From Diphasiastrum complanatum (taxonomy: Eukaryota > Streptophyta > Lycopodiopsida > Lycopodiales > Lycopodiaceae), in NCBI GenBank assembly GCA_029204225.1, contig MU832141.1, forward strand, positions 1-64,000: a stretch of DNA of 64,000 nt. Direction: 5' to 3'. The notes beneath the pieces are model-generated. The model ran no database searches, had not been told where the DNA came from, and worked only from the letters and a program-made list of their open reading frames with translations. Positions within the stretch are counted from its first letter, which is position 1, and every line of letters starts with the position of its first letter. Positions 1-12,400 of this stretch are shown here, piece by piece. The translations under genes were made by a program, and so were the position numbers.

Positions 1-571
1 TTTTTTTATAAGATCCACAACATTAGGATTACAGCGATAGAACTTTGTAACCTTTGAAACTGCATCAAGTATTAAAGGTATGGTATGTTCAATAACTGAT
101 GTCGAAATACCCTTCAGATCTTGATAAGTCCATGCAAAGCAATCTTGATACTTAATAAGTAACATCTGGAGTGCTTGATACTGTTCAAGGTTAAGTTGTG
201 AACCAACTTGTACAATCTTTTCTGGTTCTCCTGGTTCAACAATATTCATTGGTTGTGTCCTAGCTGGGCCATCGTAAACATCTTTCAATTCTGGCACATG
301 TTCTTCGGATTCATGATGTGCTTTAGGTAATATGATAACCACATCATCCAATGTATAACGTTTAAAAAGTTCAGGCATATCATGTTGGACAACATCTGCT
401 TGTTCTTTGTTGAAAGGACTTGTCTTGGATCTTCGCTTGGTCTTCTTAGCAAGAATTGATCGTGGAGGTGATGACTTCCGAGACAATGATATCTTGCTAA
501 AAGTCAGACCTGTAGAATTATCCTTGACTTTCCCTTTGCCTTTATCCAATAAGAGTGGCACATTTTTTTAT
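1..571 (-). mobile_element. Ty3/gypsy polyprotein fragment, protease-RT linker, runs off left edge
   Basis: An open frame without stops covers this stretch on the minus strand. Its end reads like the segment just before reverse transcriptase in Tat/Athila-type gypsy elements: a block around 40-165 contains CFAWTYQDLKGI followed by VIEHTIPLI, matching the family pattern FAW(S/T)Y.DM.GI...I.EH.I.L. Upstream is a charged linker with KAHHESEEHVPELKDVYDGP. A TAA closes the frame at about 572. The catalytic RT region would lie left of the window. It sits downstream of the D-lactate dehydrogenase gene. The family assignment rests on this one motif. Confidence 0.6.
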
Positions 572-905
572 TCAATCTTTTGAGGAGAATTTTTCCATCG
601 GCTTAGGTTAAGTGCACAACCATCATCTTCGACTCGGCTTCAACGCAACAAAGCCACAACAAACAATATTCTCTCAACATTGGATGCTGATTCGGATGAG
701 AATTTGTCGATAGACTCTAATGAAGAAAATGGGTCATCAACTTCTTCAGCTGAAAAGAGAGCCTTGATAATATTTCAAGCATTGACTTAAGAGGAGTTAG
801 TGAGAATTATTTGGAATTTAAATTGTTAAAAAAATAATATAAAAATTATTTTCAGTGTTTCAACATTTGTGAAATTAGCGTAATTGACTTCAAATGTATA
901 AAAGC
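572..905. other. unassigned stretch with a short acidic/serine-rich open frame
   Basis: No recognisable gene. On the plus strand 590-789 reads openly as a Ser/Asp/Glu-rich segment ending in TAA, without a family match and without a clear start. On the minus strand the gypsy frame from the left continues only with stops. The rest is AT-rich. It is probably part of the same decayed retroelement. Confidence 0.3.
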
Positions 906-1165
906 CTAGAAGAGACAAATGAGGCCTTTCTTGAACCCCACCTGTCCTTTTTTGCATGAGGTTGAAGAGGAGCTTTGGGGAGGGAGTAAAGGAGATACGC
1001 TCACCTTCCTCTACCCCATTCTCAAAGTTGCTTGTAGAGTTTTTGAGTTCTCAAGCTTATTTGTTTCTTGAGGCCATCTTATCTAGTTGTCAGTTTTTGA
1101 CAGTTTTTATATCGTTGTTTTCCGTTTTTTCTCAAGCTTGTTGCTACATACTGTTTTTGCCATAA
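906..1165 (+). repeat. relic of the C1 chromovirus leader
   Basis: This stretch matches, in reverse orientation, the leader before gag of the gypsy element near 57.96-58.2 kb. Shared blocks include a run around GGCCTTTCTTG, then CTTTTTTGCATG, then GGGGAGGG.GTAAAGGAG, and then AAGTTGCTTG followed by a TTTTTGA/TTTTTAA tract. No coding sequence is left and no LTR borders were found, so it is an isolated remnant. Confidence 0.6.
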
Positions 1166-2384
1166 ACACTCCTATGAAAGAAACACGAGCCCCAAGTCCC
1201 GTCGGGACTAATTATGTGAGTTATTTTATGAGATTCAACTTAGACTATTAAAATACTGTAAGTGTTTGTCAATATTTTGTTCACTTTGAATATTTTTAAT
1301 TTTTAAAGTTTTATTAGAAAATTTAATTTTTTTGGACATGGTGTATTGATTTTTTTGGCCAAAATGCATATATTTTATAAGAATTTTTTGTGATTTTCTG
1401 AATTTTTTTAATGAAAAAGCATGTTTTTGAGCAAAAATTAAAAAATTAAAAAATAATTACTCTTTAAAATTTTGACTCGTTTCAAAAGATTTCGCGTTGT
1501 GATCACATGAGCAATCATGAGCAATCATGAGAGGAGGTGATAATAATAATAAGTACACAAGGGACATCCATAAAAGTTCCTTTTATGCACAAAGTTTAGT
1601 TTCATAGGCTATAGGACCTTGAGATGTGATCTCATTAAATAAATAGTTAGACTTTGTAACACAATGGAAACATAAACATGACATATTATAGAACCAAATA
1701 GAAGAAATACAATCAAGGATACACTTGGGAGTATGAAGGCATCACATTATGACAAGTGGCAAAAACAATCTTACATGTCTCAAAGGCTAGATATTGCATT
1801 CTTATGTAATTGGTACCTTAAACTTTAGTACTAAAATGAGTTCCTCCTATAAGGAAACTTTCAAGATTATGACTATCAAAATAGTTGCTACGGAATTATA
1901 GTTCTAGACCTTCATAAGCTTTTCAAACTTTGAGGGGTTTCTGAAATAGAAGATTTAAATAATGGTAAAGAGGATGTAAAGATTAATTATTTACTCAACA
2001 GTTATCAGCACTCTTAAGGCCACAACAAGAAAAGGGTTGCTGTTTGCCAGGATGCTACAAACAATTATTGAATGTGAGAAACAAAGCTTTTTGAATTCTT
2101 ACTATAGAGTTCCCTCCATCCATCCTAAAAACTGAAAAATAAATTTGGCCCCTTATACATGTGCCACACAATAAATGGTATTGTTCTACGGGATTCGACC
2201 TTTCTTAAACCAGCCGACAGATTGGGCTTTCACCTGTCTTAATCCAAAACTGCAATTGTAGACCATCAAAACTACCTCTAAGCATTTTGTCACCTGCATC
2301 TCAAAGGCTAGAATCACTTTGCTGGTACATAATAGATGCGCCTTAATGCAACTGTTGTTCTGGCAGTTCTGCTCCAAGGAACGA
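1166..2384. other. 3' flank / 3' UTR of the D-lactate dehydrogenase gene
   Basis: No gene was recognised. The first 300 bases are very AT-rich. A short duplication of ATGAGCAATC lies near 1508-1530. The part next to 2384 should hold the 3' UTR of the minus-strand gene. No canonical AATAAA signal in that orientation was found close to the stop codon. Confidence 0.4.
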
Positions 2385-2504
2385 TTAGTAGCAAAATTCA
2401 GGCGGTACAGTTTTCCCTGGATTCATGATATTGTTGGGATCAAGGGTTCGCTTTATTTTCCCCATGGTCATTAGGGCTTCTTGTCCAAGCTCTTCCTCCA
2501 AAAA
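2385..2504 (-). CDS. DLD: DLD exon E12, C-terminus and stop
   Basis: 120 bp from acceptor TTAG|TTT to a TAA stop. It encodes [20 protein letters not shown], then [11 protein letters not shown] and the tail TVPPEFCY. The ending LDP.NIMNPGK..PP is the normal C-terminus of plant DLD. Confidence 0.94.
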   Translation of the reverse strand, partial: FLEEELGQEALMTMGKIKRTLDPNNIMNPGKTVPPEFCY

Positions 2505-3443
2505 CTAAGAAAGTCACAAACAACGAGCTCTGTAAGAATTGATACGTAGACTTGCCAATGAATCACTTGGTGCAAATGGAAACAAAATAAGAATACTCAT
2601 ACGAATGATTCCCCCGAAAATCACATTGCCAAACTGTTTACATTTTCAACATGCAATTGGAGTAGCAACTTTAAGATGCTATAGTTGCCAATGCCAACTT
2701 CACCACTGGCCGACTATGATCCTGATAAATAACACCACCATACATGATACATATAACAAACATACGATACATGATATAAGATTCAACTTTCCTTGAACCC
2801 CTCTGGTTTTTGTGAAAGTTCTGCCTGGGCAGGGCACTATGGCCATAATGGCCTGGGCTGTCTAATACACGAAAAACTCATTGGAGTTTATGCCAGGTAA
2901 AACCCCCGGGCAGGGCTTTATGCCCCCATAAGGGCAGGTGCCCTCATGGGGGAGTCATGCCCCTGTTCGGGGGCTTTAGCTCCTACATAAGAACATGGAA
3001 AATATTTCATTTCAAATATTGTGTTCCCTGTAAAGAGGCACTAGTGTCTTGCCATGAAGCACTGTTGCTGCTAATCATGGACCAATGATTTTGTTAACCT
3101 TACAAAATTTTACCAACCCATAATCCTACTTTCCCTTGTTTTATGGCTTGAACAAAGGAGGCAAAGATGTTTTCTGGGTGTTTACATCCTGTAAAACGTC
3201 TGGAGCCTAGAATTTATTAGCCTGGCTGTCTTTCTCTAAGCCTTTAAATTGTATACAGCTTTGTTCCCAAGACTTTACATTTAAAGATTTAAAATGTGAA
3301 ACTGTTAATTGATTGCTTATGCAGAAATAAAAAATTTGTACTTAAAACAGCTAGTTGTCGCCATGTAAATAAAATTGAACAACAAAGGAGATGCATACCT
3401 TCAATTTTCCAACTCCTACACCATGCTCCCCTGTGCACGTGCC

Positions 3444-3492
<49 letters not shown>

Positions 3493-6400
3493 TCAGCCCC
3501 AACTTTGTCAAAACATTCAAAAGACAGAAACAAAGGTTCCATAACATTAGGAAAAAGAAAATTCACTTAGCCAACCTTCCATTGCAAGGGCAATCTTCAC
3601 CATCTCATCAGCAAGACGATGCGCTTCTTTCAACTCTTCTTCACTTTGTGGATCAAGTAAGATAATTGTGTGGAAGTTTCCGTCTCCAGCATGCGAAACT
3701 ATTGTACTGTTAAAAGTATAGAAATATCAGCATGCCAGTTCAAGATCATCACTGAAGTAGACTAATTTGAATTTCAACCTGAAGCAAAATCTTTAAAATT
3801 TCCATGATGTAAAAATTTACCAATATAGCTTACTTTGGATTCACTTAGAAGCCCGTTCCGACCAAAATGGGTCGGAACGTTCTGTTCTGAACATTCCGTA
3901 CGTTCCGGAACATTCCTGGTCGGAACGAAATTTTTTACGTTATAAAAAAAATGCATTTTATATGAATAATTCCTTTGTTAAAAAAACGTATTTTTTTATT
4001 TTTTTTTGAGGGCATCGTTCCGGAATGAAACGTGTTCCGTTCTGGAATGGGCAACATAGTAGCCAAAGAATCAATAAATGACTCTAATAATTCCCTAAAG
4101 ACATGGTCCAAATGATAGATAATAACAAGTGCACATGCATGGTCCATATGGATAGCCTTGTTCAAGTTTGGCCTTTGACTCTCCCTCAAAATTACTATGT
4201 CCTCAGTTTTAGAATAACAAGAATGTGGAAGTTATAACATGAAAGTGCTGATGCCAAAAAAATGAATATGTTCATGCCACAAAAATGAAGATGCTGATGC
4301 CCAAACGAAAGATACTTTATGTGCTGCAGAAGTGACTAGGAGATTGGAACAATGAAACAGTAACTTTTCATTGTAAATCATGTTGTACAAATGGCCCAAG
4401 AAACGCCAAATAAAAGCATCAATATAAACCAAATGATTGTAGTATACCATAATAACTCTGCTACACAAATAGATGCCCTGCCATTCTGACCAACCGCGAA
4501 TGCCAAATAAAAGCATGTGCATGAAGCACCTGAAAGCATGTGATAAAAACTTAGCTGCTGAATACAAAGAGATTACATGTCACCGGTACAAACCAAGAGT
4601 GTCACTTGTGACTGCAGTAGGAGATGACAGAATAGTCACAAGTTGCCCCAAGTCAACTGTAGACCAAGAACATCGAATATCAGCCGGAATAGACGGCTTG
4701 AGAGAAACAACCAGATTCAAGCTATTCATTGAGATCACAAATGCCAAATCTTAGTAGCAATAATTGACTTAGAACATGCAAGTAGATTTGAAGCTAGCCA
4801 TAAGGACAATGAATGCCAAATGTTCACAGTAGCAATAGAGCCTAAGCCAGACATAGAAACCAAATTTATGATGATGTGGAAACAACAATAAGTAGTTCAA
4901 TCTTTCAAAACAGAAACTGGTTCAGCCATGGAGACCATGAGTGAAACCCTTCATTAGAACTGCAGAATGACATGTAGTAGTTGATATCATAAGTAATGGG
5001 AAACCTCAAAATAAAACTATCACGCTGAAACTGCCGTAAAGCTGCTAAAAAGAACCTATGATAGGAGCAGAAATGACATGTACAAGCTGTTGTGACACTG
5101 CTAGAACAGTTGACCTATGAATAGATAGGCATAGGTTGAAAACGGATGATGAAATGAAAAGTCAAGTTAGAAGTAAAAAGTTTAAGTTCGACAAGTTGGT
5201 GAGAGGCATGAAATATGTGAGTGCCTCTTTTGCCAATTTGGTATATCACATGAATCATGTGAGTGCCTCCCTTGTTAATTTGGCACCAATCGATTCGGTT
5301 GAAAGGCTTGGATTGGAATCCTTGCCATTTTCTAATAACTAATAGGAATAGAGGGACAATGCCTTCCCCAAGAATGCTAAGTCTAGGGTGGCATAGGTGG
5401 AAGGACTGTCCACGTAACCCGTCACAAACCACTTATAGCTTGCAGGTTGAAGAGGCTGGTCCTATAAAGATTGAAGATTGAGCAAGAACCTTAAGGTGCT
5501 CCATGATTGATGAATCTGTCGATGATTTGAAAGGTGGATTTGGTTCCTTTGCCACAATTATCGAGAGCAGTGCAATGCATGTATCGATTTCCTCGTACCT
5601 CTTTAATCGTTATGCATGGGCAACTGTGTGGTAGAGATGTCTTGACTCTAATTGACACTGGGTCCTCACATACCGTTATGTATAGGTAATACTTCAGACT
5701 TCTAAGTTCAAACTTCAAACACGCTATAGTCTAGTATCTAGTATCTACTTAGACTTTGGTAATATCTACACATTAGAAATTATGACTTACCTGGATAGGC
5801 TCTAGGGTGTTGTGGAGTCTTCTCAAAATTCTTAGGTTGGCGTGTACATACACCAACCTCTGGGGCAGTTCCTTCTCCTAGGGAGCCCAACTGTTATAGC
5901 TTCTACTCCCTATCCCGATCCGTTTCTCCATCCAATTTTTCAGCATCCTTTGATAGCTTGGTATGTCCATATGAGGTCCTTCGGATGAGTATTTCGGATA
6001 TAGTTCTCCGTTGGCGCCTCTACTATTTCTAGATTTGCTGCTACTGCTTTCATGCATCATGTCTTTTTAGAAAATGTGTTGCTTTCCTGGACCTTATGGA
6101 TCTCTTGACATGATGATCTTCTCGCGATACGTGCCTTCAGGGTACCTTGTGTCTTTATGCTTCATGTTTCTTGGCATATCACTTGGTCTTCCAGGATATT
6201 GAAGCGTGACTGTTGTTCTGCTCATGTTCCTAGTCCTTGGTGTTGGTCTTCTGATGCTGCTATCCTTTCTTGGGGCACCTATATCGCTGAGTTTGCACAA
6301 ATGATTGATGGTTCCATTTGCGATAAGGATCAACATTTGTGTTTTGCAGAATACCGTTATAATAGTTGGGTTAGTACCAGCACAGGTGTGTCTCCATTTT

Positions 6401-9400
6401 TGTTGGCTAATGAATATTCTCTGCTACTACTAGGTATTCCACCCCCTCCTGATAATGTTCCTGTTACTTTATCTTCTTTTCTTACTAACTCTCATGATTC
6501 TATTGTGCAAGCACAACAACATTTGGCGCAAGCTCAACATCGTTTTAAGTCCTTGACTGATTGTCATAGATCTTTTTTAGAGTTTGTTGAGGGCCAGTAT
6601 GTTTATGTTGTTTATCTTTTGCACATCATAAGTTTGTACAGGGTCGTTCTCTTACTAAGAAATTGTCTGCACATTACTAAGGTCCTTTCCAGATTGTGGA
6701 AGAACTTAGGCCTGCTACTTATTGTTTACAGTTACCTGCTACTACTCGTGCTCGTGACATTTTTCATGTCTTTTTCGTGGTGAACCTTCTGATACTTCGT
6801 ATCTTACTGATCCTGAACTTTTTCCATTTTTACCTGCTGCTATTTTACAAGTTCGGGTCATTTTACGTCGTCGTCGTTGTCATTGTAATAGATCCTAACA
6901 CCACAGTAGGGCAAACACTAACTGATCCACCCAACCATGCCTACTCCCTGATATAGAGCTCCTCCTAGCCCAGTGTGAGGACTGGTAGCATGCTACTGCC
7001 AAGTGTCGGCCACGTGGCACTGACGTGGCCGACAGCACGTCGGGACCCAACTGGGGGCCCTATCCTGCTGACAGGGTCCCTAGGCTGTGTTAGGCCCGCC
7101 ATGGCTATGGACCGTGCTGGGGCACACTACTCACACTGTCTTGCCCTGTTGGTCATGTACGCTGGACATGACCCTGACTGTGGTATTTGACCTATTTGTG
7201 TTCTCTAGGGTTCGGCACTGGTTACGAGCTCGTAACACTCCCTCCCCCTTAAGAACCGTCTTGGTCCTTTAAGACAAAGTCTGGAAAAATCTTGCGAAGG
7301 ACGCTGCCTCTTTTCCAAGTGGCATTCTCAACAGGCTGATCATTCCACTTAACCAGATATTCTCGGTATAGAGTATGACGAGTCTGCGTCTCTCTACTAT
7401 CAAGAATCTCCTCTGGTTCATGTGGAGGTTGTTGAGGATCCAATGGGAGAACTAGAACACTGTCCCCTACCAGATTGTCTGATCTGGTTAAGGCTTTTCG
7501 TAACTGACTTACATGAAAGACTGGAAAAATCTTACTCCTGTGTGGGAGTTCTAGTTCATAGGTGACCTCGCCTAGTCTCCTACTGATGGTAAAGGGACCA
7601 CAATACCTTGGAGACAACTTAGCACACACTCCTGATTTGAGGGTTTTAGAGTCAACTGGGACTCTAAAGTAGACTTTCTCACCAGTGGAGAACTGCACAT
7701 CCCGTCTGTGTGGATCTGCATAATGCTTGGCTCGATCCTGGGACTGTCTAATGCTACGCTTAGCATGTTCTATCATCTGGTTTAGGTCGTCTAAAAAGTT
7801 TCTGGCTGCTTCAACTTTTTCTTGTTTAAACCCTACAGTTGTGGGTGAGCGTGGCTGAAAACCGTACATCAGCATAAATGGGCTGTATCCCGTAGCTGAA
7901 TGTTTGGTACTATTGTAAGCAAACTCTAATATCGAGAGATACTCCTCCCAATTAGTCTGCTTCTTGCTGACGTATGCACGAAGCATATCCTCCAGCACTT
8001 GATTTACCCTTTCTGTTTGACCGTCCGTCTGTGGATGGTCGGTGGTACTCATATTAAGTTTAGTATGGAGATGATGGAATACTGCCCTCCAAAAATCTCC
8101 AGTAAACTTACTGTCCCGGTCGCTGACTATGCCGGAAGGTAGACCGTACAATTTAAATAGCCCGTCTACAAACAACCTCGCTAACTCTGGAGCTCTAACA
8201 GTTGTTTTGGTCGGAATAAAATGAGCCATTTTGGTCAGACGGTCAACTGTGACCCATATAGCGTCATTACCCTTTTGGGTTTTAGGCAGGCCTACTATAA
8301 AATCCATGGAGATACTCTCCCATTTGCCAGCTGGTATTTCTAAGGGATGCAACAACCCTCCCGCCTTTAAACGCTCTGCTTTATTTACTTGACATTTCTG
8401 GCAACTGGTTACATACTGGTGGACGTCCTTTTTCATACTGGGCCAGAAAAATTGCCTACAAAGAAGCTCATAGGTCTTCTGTATGTTTGGGTGTCCCGCG
8501 CTAGGATTGTCATGACATTCATATAGGACCTGCTGCCTATAATCCTCTGAATTGGGGACACATACTCTATCTCTATAGAGCAAGTACTCATCCTGAATGG
8601 AATACTGTTTCCATTTGAATCCTTGAGTCAACTGACCCTCAACCACTGGGGTTTGCTTGGGTAATACAGGCTCAGAATCCTCAACGTCATCTGACGACGT
8701 ATACTCGGACTCATCATCATCCTCAACGGAAGCTGCCGTATTCTTGGATGAACTGGCACGAGCCCCCGGAACTGGTTCTGGAGTCTGTAACTGTCTGTTC
8801 TGGACTGAGTTCCAGATAATAGAGAAGAATGCATCATGCTGGCATTTCCCTCTCAAGGACTCGAGTAACTCATTACGAATCTGAGTAAAACTCAGCTCGT
8901 TTATCATAGGCATTCTGCTAAGGGCATCTGCTACTGTATTGAATTTTCCACGCCTATATCTGATAGACATGTCAAACTCTTGCATCAACTCTGCCCAACG
9001 AGCTTTCCGACCTCTAAGCTCAGGTTGATTGCAAAGGTATCTGAGACTGTCATGGTCTGTCAGGACCTCAAAGTTGGCACCATACAAATAATGCCTCCAA
9101 GTCTTAAGGGCATGGACTATAGAAAAGAGTTCCTTTTCATAGGCACTATACCTAGTCTGTGCTGGCTCGAGTTTTTTACTCTCGAACGCAACTGGTCGTC
9201 CACCCTGAGTTAGCACAGCACCTACTGCAAAGTCGCTAGCATCTGTTTCGACCACAAATGGCTGATTGGGGTCGACGACTTTTAAAACTGGTGCTGTAGC
9301 TAAGGCTGTTTTGAGAGCATCAAAGCTCTCCTGTTGTGCGGACTCCCAAACGAACTCCTTTCCCTTCCCCTTAAGAAGATTTGTCATAGGAACTGCTATC

Positions 9401-12400
9401 TGAGCATATTCCTTGACAAATCGTCTGTAATATCCCGCCAAACCAAGAAAGATCTGAAGTTCCAAAATATTTTGAGGTCTCAGCCAACTGAGTATGGCTT
9501 TAACCTTATTTGGGTCCATCTTAATCCCATCTGAAGAGATAATGTGACCCAAATATGCTACTTCTTCAACGAAGAATTCACACTTGGATTGTTTAGCATA
9601 AAGCTTATGCTTTCTGAGCAGTCGAAACACCTTTCTGAGGTGTTTTAGATGCTCCTTCCTCGTTTTGCTGTAGACGAGGATGTCATCTAAAAATACGACT
9701 ACAAACTTACCCAAGTATGGTCTGAGGACACTGTTCATCAAGGTCATAAAGGTAGCTGGAGCATTTGTGAGCCCAAATGGCATCACTTTAAACTCATAAT
9801 GACCGTGACGAATCCTAAAAGCTGTTTTCGAGACATCTTCCGATTTTATACGGACTTGATGATATCCCGATCTGAGGACTATTTTGCTGAAAAACGTAGC
9901 CCCGTCGAGTTGATCAAACAACTCGTCTGCCCAAGGCATAGGGTATTTATTCTTGATTGTGACTTTATTGAGGGCTCTGTAATCTACTGACGCATAGACC
10001 CCTCTTTCTTTTTCACCAATAGGACTGGTGAGGCCCATGGTGAACTACTGGTCTGAATTTGGCCTTTCCCAAGATAGTCTGTTAACTACCTAGTTATTTC
10101 TTCATCCTCTGTTCGGCTGACCCGATACGGAGGTTTAGAAACAGGTGCTGTACCTAGTACTAGGTTTATTACATGATCTACCTCTCTGCTAGGTGGTAAA
10201 CCATGTGGCAAATCTTCAGGAAAAACATCTTTAAATTTAGACAATAAAGTTTCTAATTTACTGATTTTCTGCTGAATAGAACTGGAAATAGAAACTTCAG
10301 GAATAAACTGAAAGTCACATAAGAATACCTGATGGTCTTCGTCTCCGATTAGCTGACAGAGTTCTGAACTGCAGACCATAGGGCTGTTGGGAACATCATG
10401 CTCCCCATGCAACTGGATCTCTCGGCCTTTATGCTGAAAGCTGAGGGTGTTCTCCTGATAGTTTCTGTGGAGGGAAGGTCCTAAACTGTAGAGCCAATCT
10501 CTCCCGAGAACAGTGTCTGTTCGATCCAGGTGCATTATCTGAAAGTTTATTTCATCTTGGTACCCCTGAATACCAAGATTTAACTTACTTACCATAGTTT
10601 CCCATATTTTTTTATCTTCACCCTTAGCTAATGAAACTATGTACCTATGCTGACTAGGTACTTCTGGTAGTTTAAGCTTTTTAACCAGGGTGTGGTTGAT
10701 GAAATTATGGGTTGCCCCATCATCAACCATGACTCTTACTGACTGGTTACCAACTTTCCCATGCATACGTACTAGGTCATGCGGCCCAAAGCTGAAGGGT
10801 CTCGCTAGCATTGCAGAGGTCAGCTGGCAACAGTGTTCATGATCTTCATGATACACTTTGATCTCGGAAGCTGCCGAGTCACTGGGGAAACATACAGTCT
10901 GAACAAGATGAACTTGTTTTTTATCTTTCTTATCTTTTTTAGTGAAAGGCCCCTTGGGACACTGTCTGACTGTGTGTCCCTTGCCCATACACACAAAGCA
11001 CAAACGTTCTTGTTTGGCTTTCTCAAAATCATCTGGTTTTAAGGGCTGTATGAGTGAAGGGCTTCACTTTTAAATTTGTCTTCTTTCTTTCTTTTTAAAA
11101 ATTTCTTTTTAAATTGAAAGTCTTTCTGAGAAGGCTGCTCAGAAAGTGGCTGTTGTCTCGCCCTCTTCCTACCCACTGAATCATCATAGATTTGAGCATA
11201 TCTGAGAGCTTGCTCAAGGGTAGTAGGCGAGTTTCTCTGGACCTCTACTTTATATTCATCTTTGAGGCCACGGACAAATCCCCTGATTTTTTGATAGTCA
11301 TCCATATTCTTAATCTCTAAAATTGCTTCTCGATACTGCGAGATATATTGGATGAGGGATTTATCCATTATTGTTCTTTCCCAGGCTTCCCAGGCTCTAT
11401 CTAGTTCATTTTCTAGTAGAAATTCTCTTAGGAAAGCTTCTTCAAAAGCTTTCCATGACCGGGGAGTCTGCCCAGTCTCCTGGAGATTTAACCACCACTT
11501 ATAGGCCATAGGCCCTAAAGAAAGACTGGCCTCAATTGCTTGCAAATGGTCAGGGGTCTGTTTAAGAGCATGAATGTTCTTCCATTTGCTGAGGAAGGTT
11601 TGTAGAATATCTGCATTTCTATCCTTCTCTTCCCCATTAAAAGTAAGAGGTTTTAAATCTTTAAAAACACTGGGGTGAGACCGTAAAGTCTCACCCGAAA
11701 CTGATGGAAGTGGAGAAGGGGATAACTGAGAAGTGGAGGGAAGGCTTCCTTTCGCGGAACTCAAAATCAAGTTTTTGAGTTCAGCGAACGAGTCGTCCAC
11801 ACTGGACTTGAAATTGGCTAATGCCAACTTCAGTTCATCCACTTTTGTTACCAATTGGAGGAACTGCTCCTTGGTAACGAGTTCGTCGAGTTCTTCGGCG
11901 AACTGTTCCTGTTCTTCTACTTCCATGGGTTCCTTCCCTTTTCTGTAAGCCAAGGCTTCTGTTTCAAGTTCGTCGAAGCCTCTCTCCTGGGGTTGATCAG
12001 GTCCCTGAGGAGTGGTCATCTTCGAAACTGAAAGAGAGCTACCTTAACTTCTGAAGGAAAAAAAGTCTAAAAGACTAATTTGCAACTGTACAAGGGAAAG
12101 GAAAGATGACTTAGCTGTTTCTGAGGACTGTACTTCCAAAGAAAGAATGAAGAGGAACCCTTTCAGCTCTTTTCCCCAAGATTTCAGACCTGCTGTGTCG
12201 GAAAATCCCAGCTTGAAGCTTCAAAATGGCGTCCAAATTTCCGGTTCCTTGAGTATAGTAGCTTGCTGATCTGATTGCTTCTGAAATGGTTTCTAAAAAT
12301 CAGATTTGAAGCCAAGATTCACTTCTGAATTCTGAAAATTTCAGAACACTGTACTCGCTGTCTGACTGAGGTCCAATTTCTCAGAAAACTTTGGTTTGAA

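Noticed and set aside
6975-7272. Short plus-strand open frames repeated at 13225-13522 and 18445-18844
   Set aside because: Lie entirely in LTR sequence; recurrence reflects the LTR, not a gene.
8657-9213. Plus-strand open frames opposite the element A and B pol genes (also 14907-15463)
   Set aside because: Shadows of the RNase H-integrase linker; identical in both copies because the elements are related.
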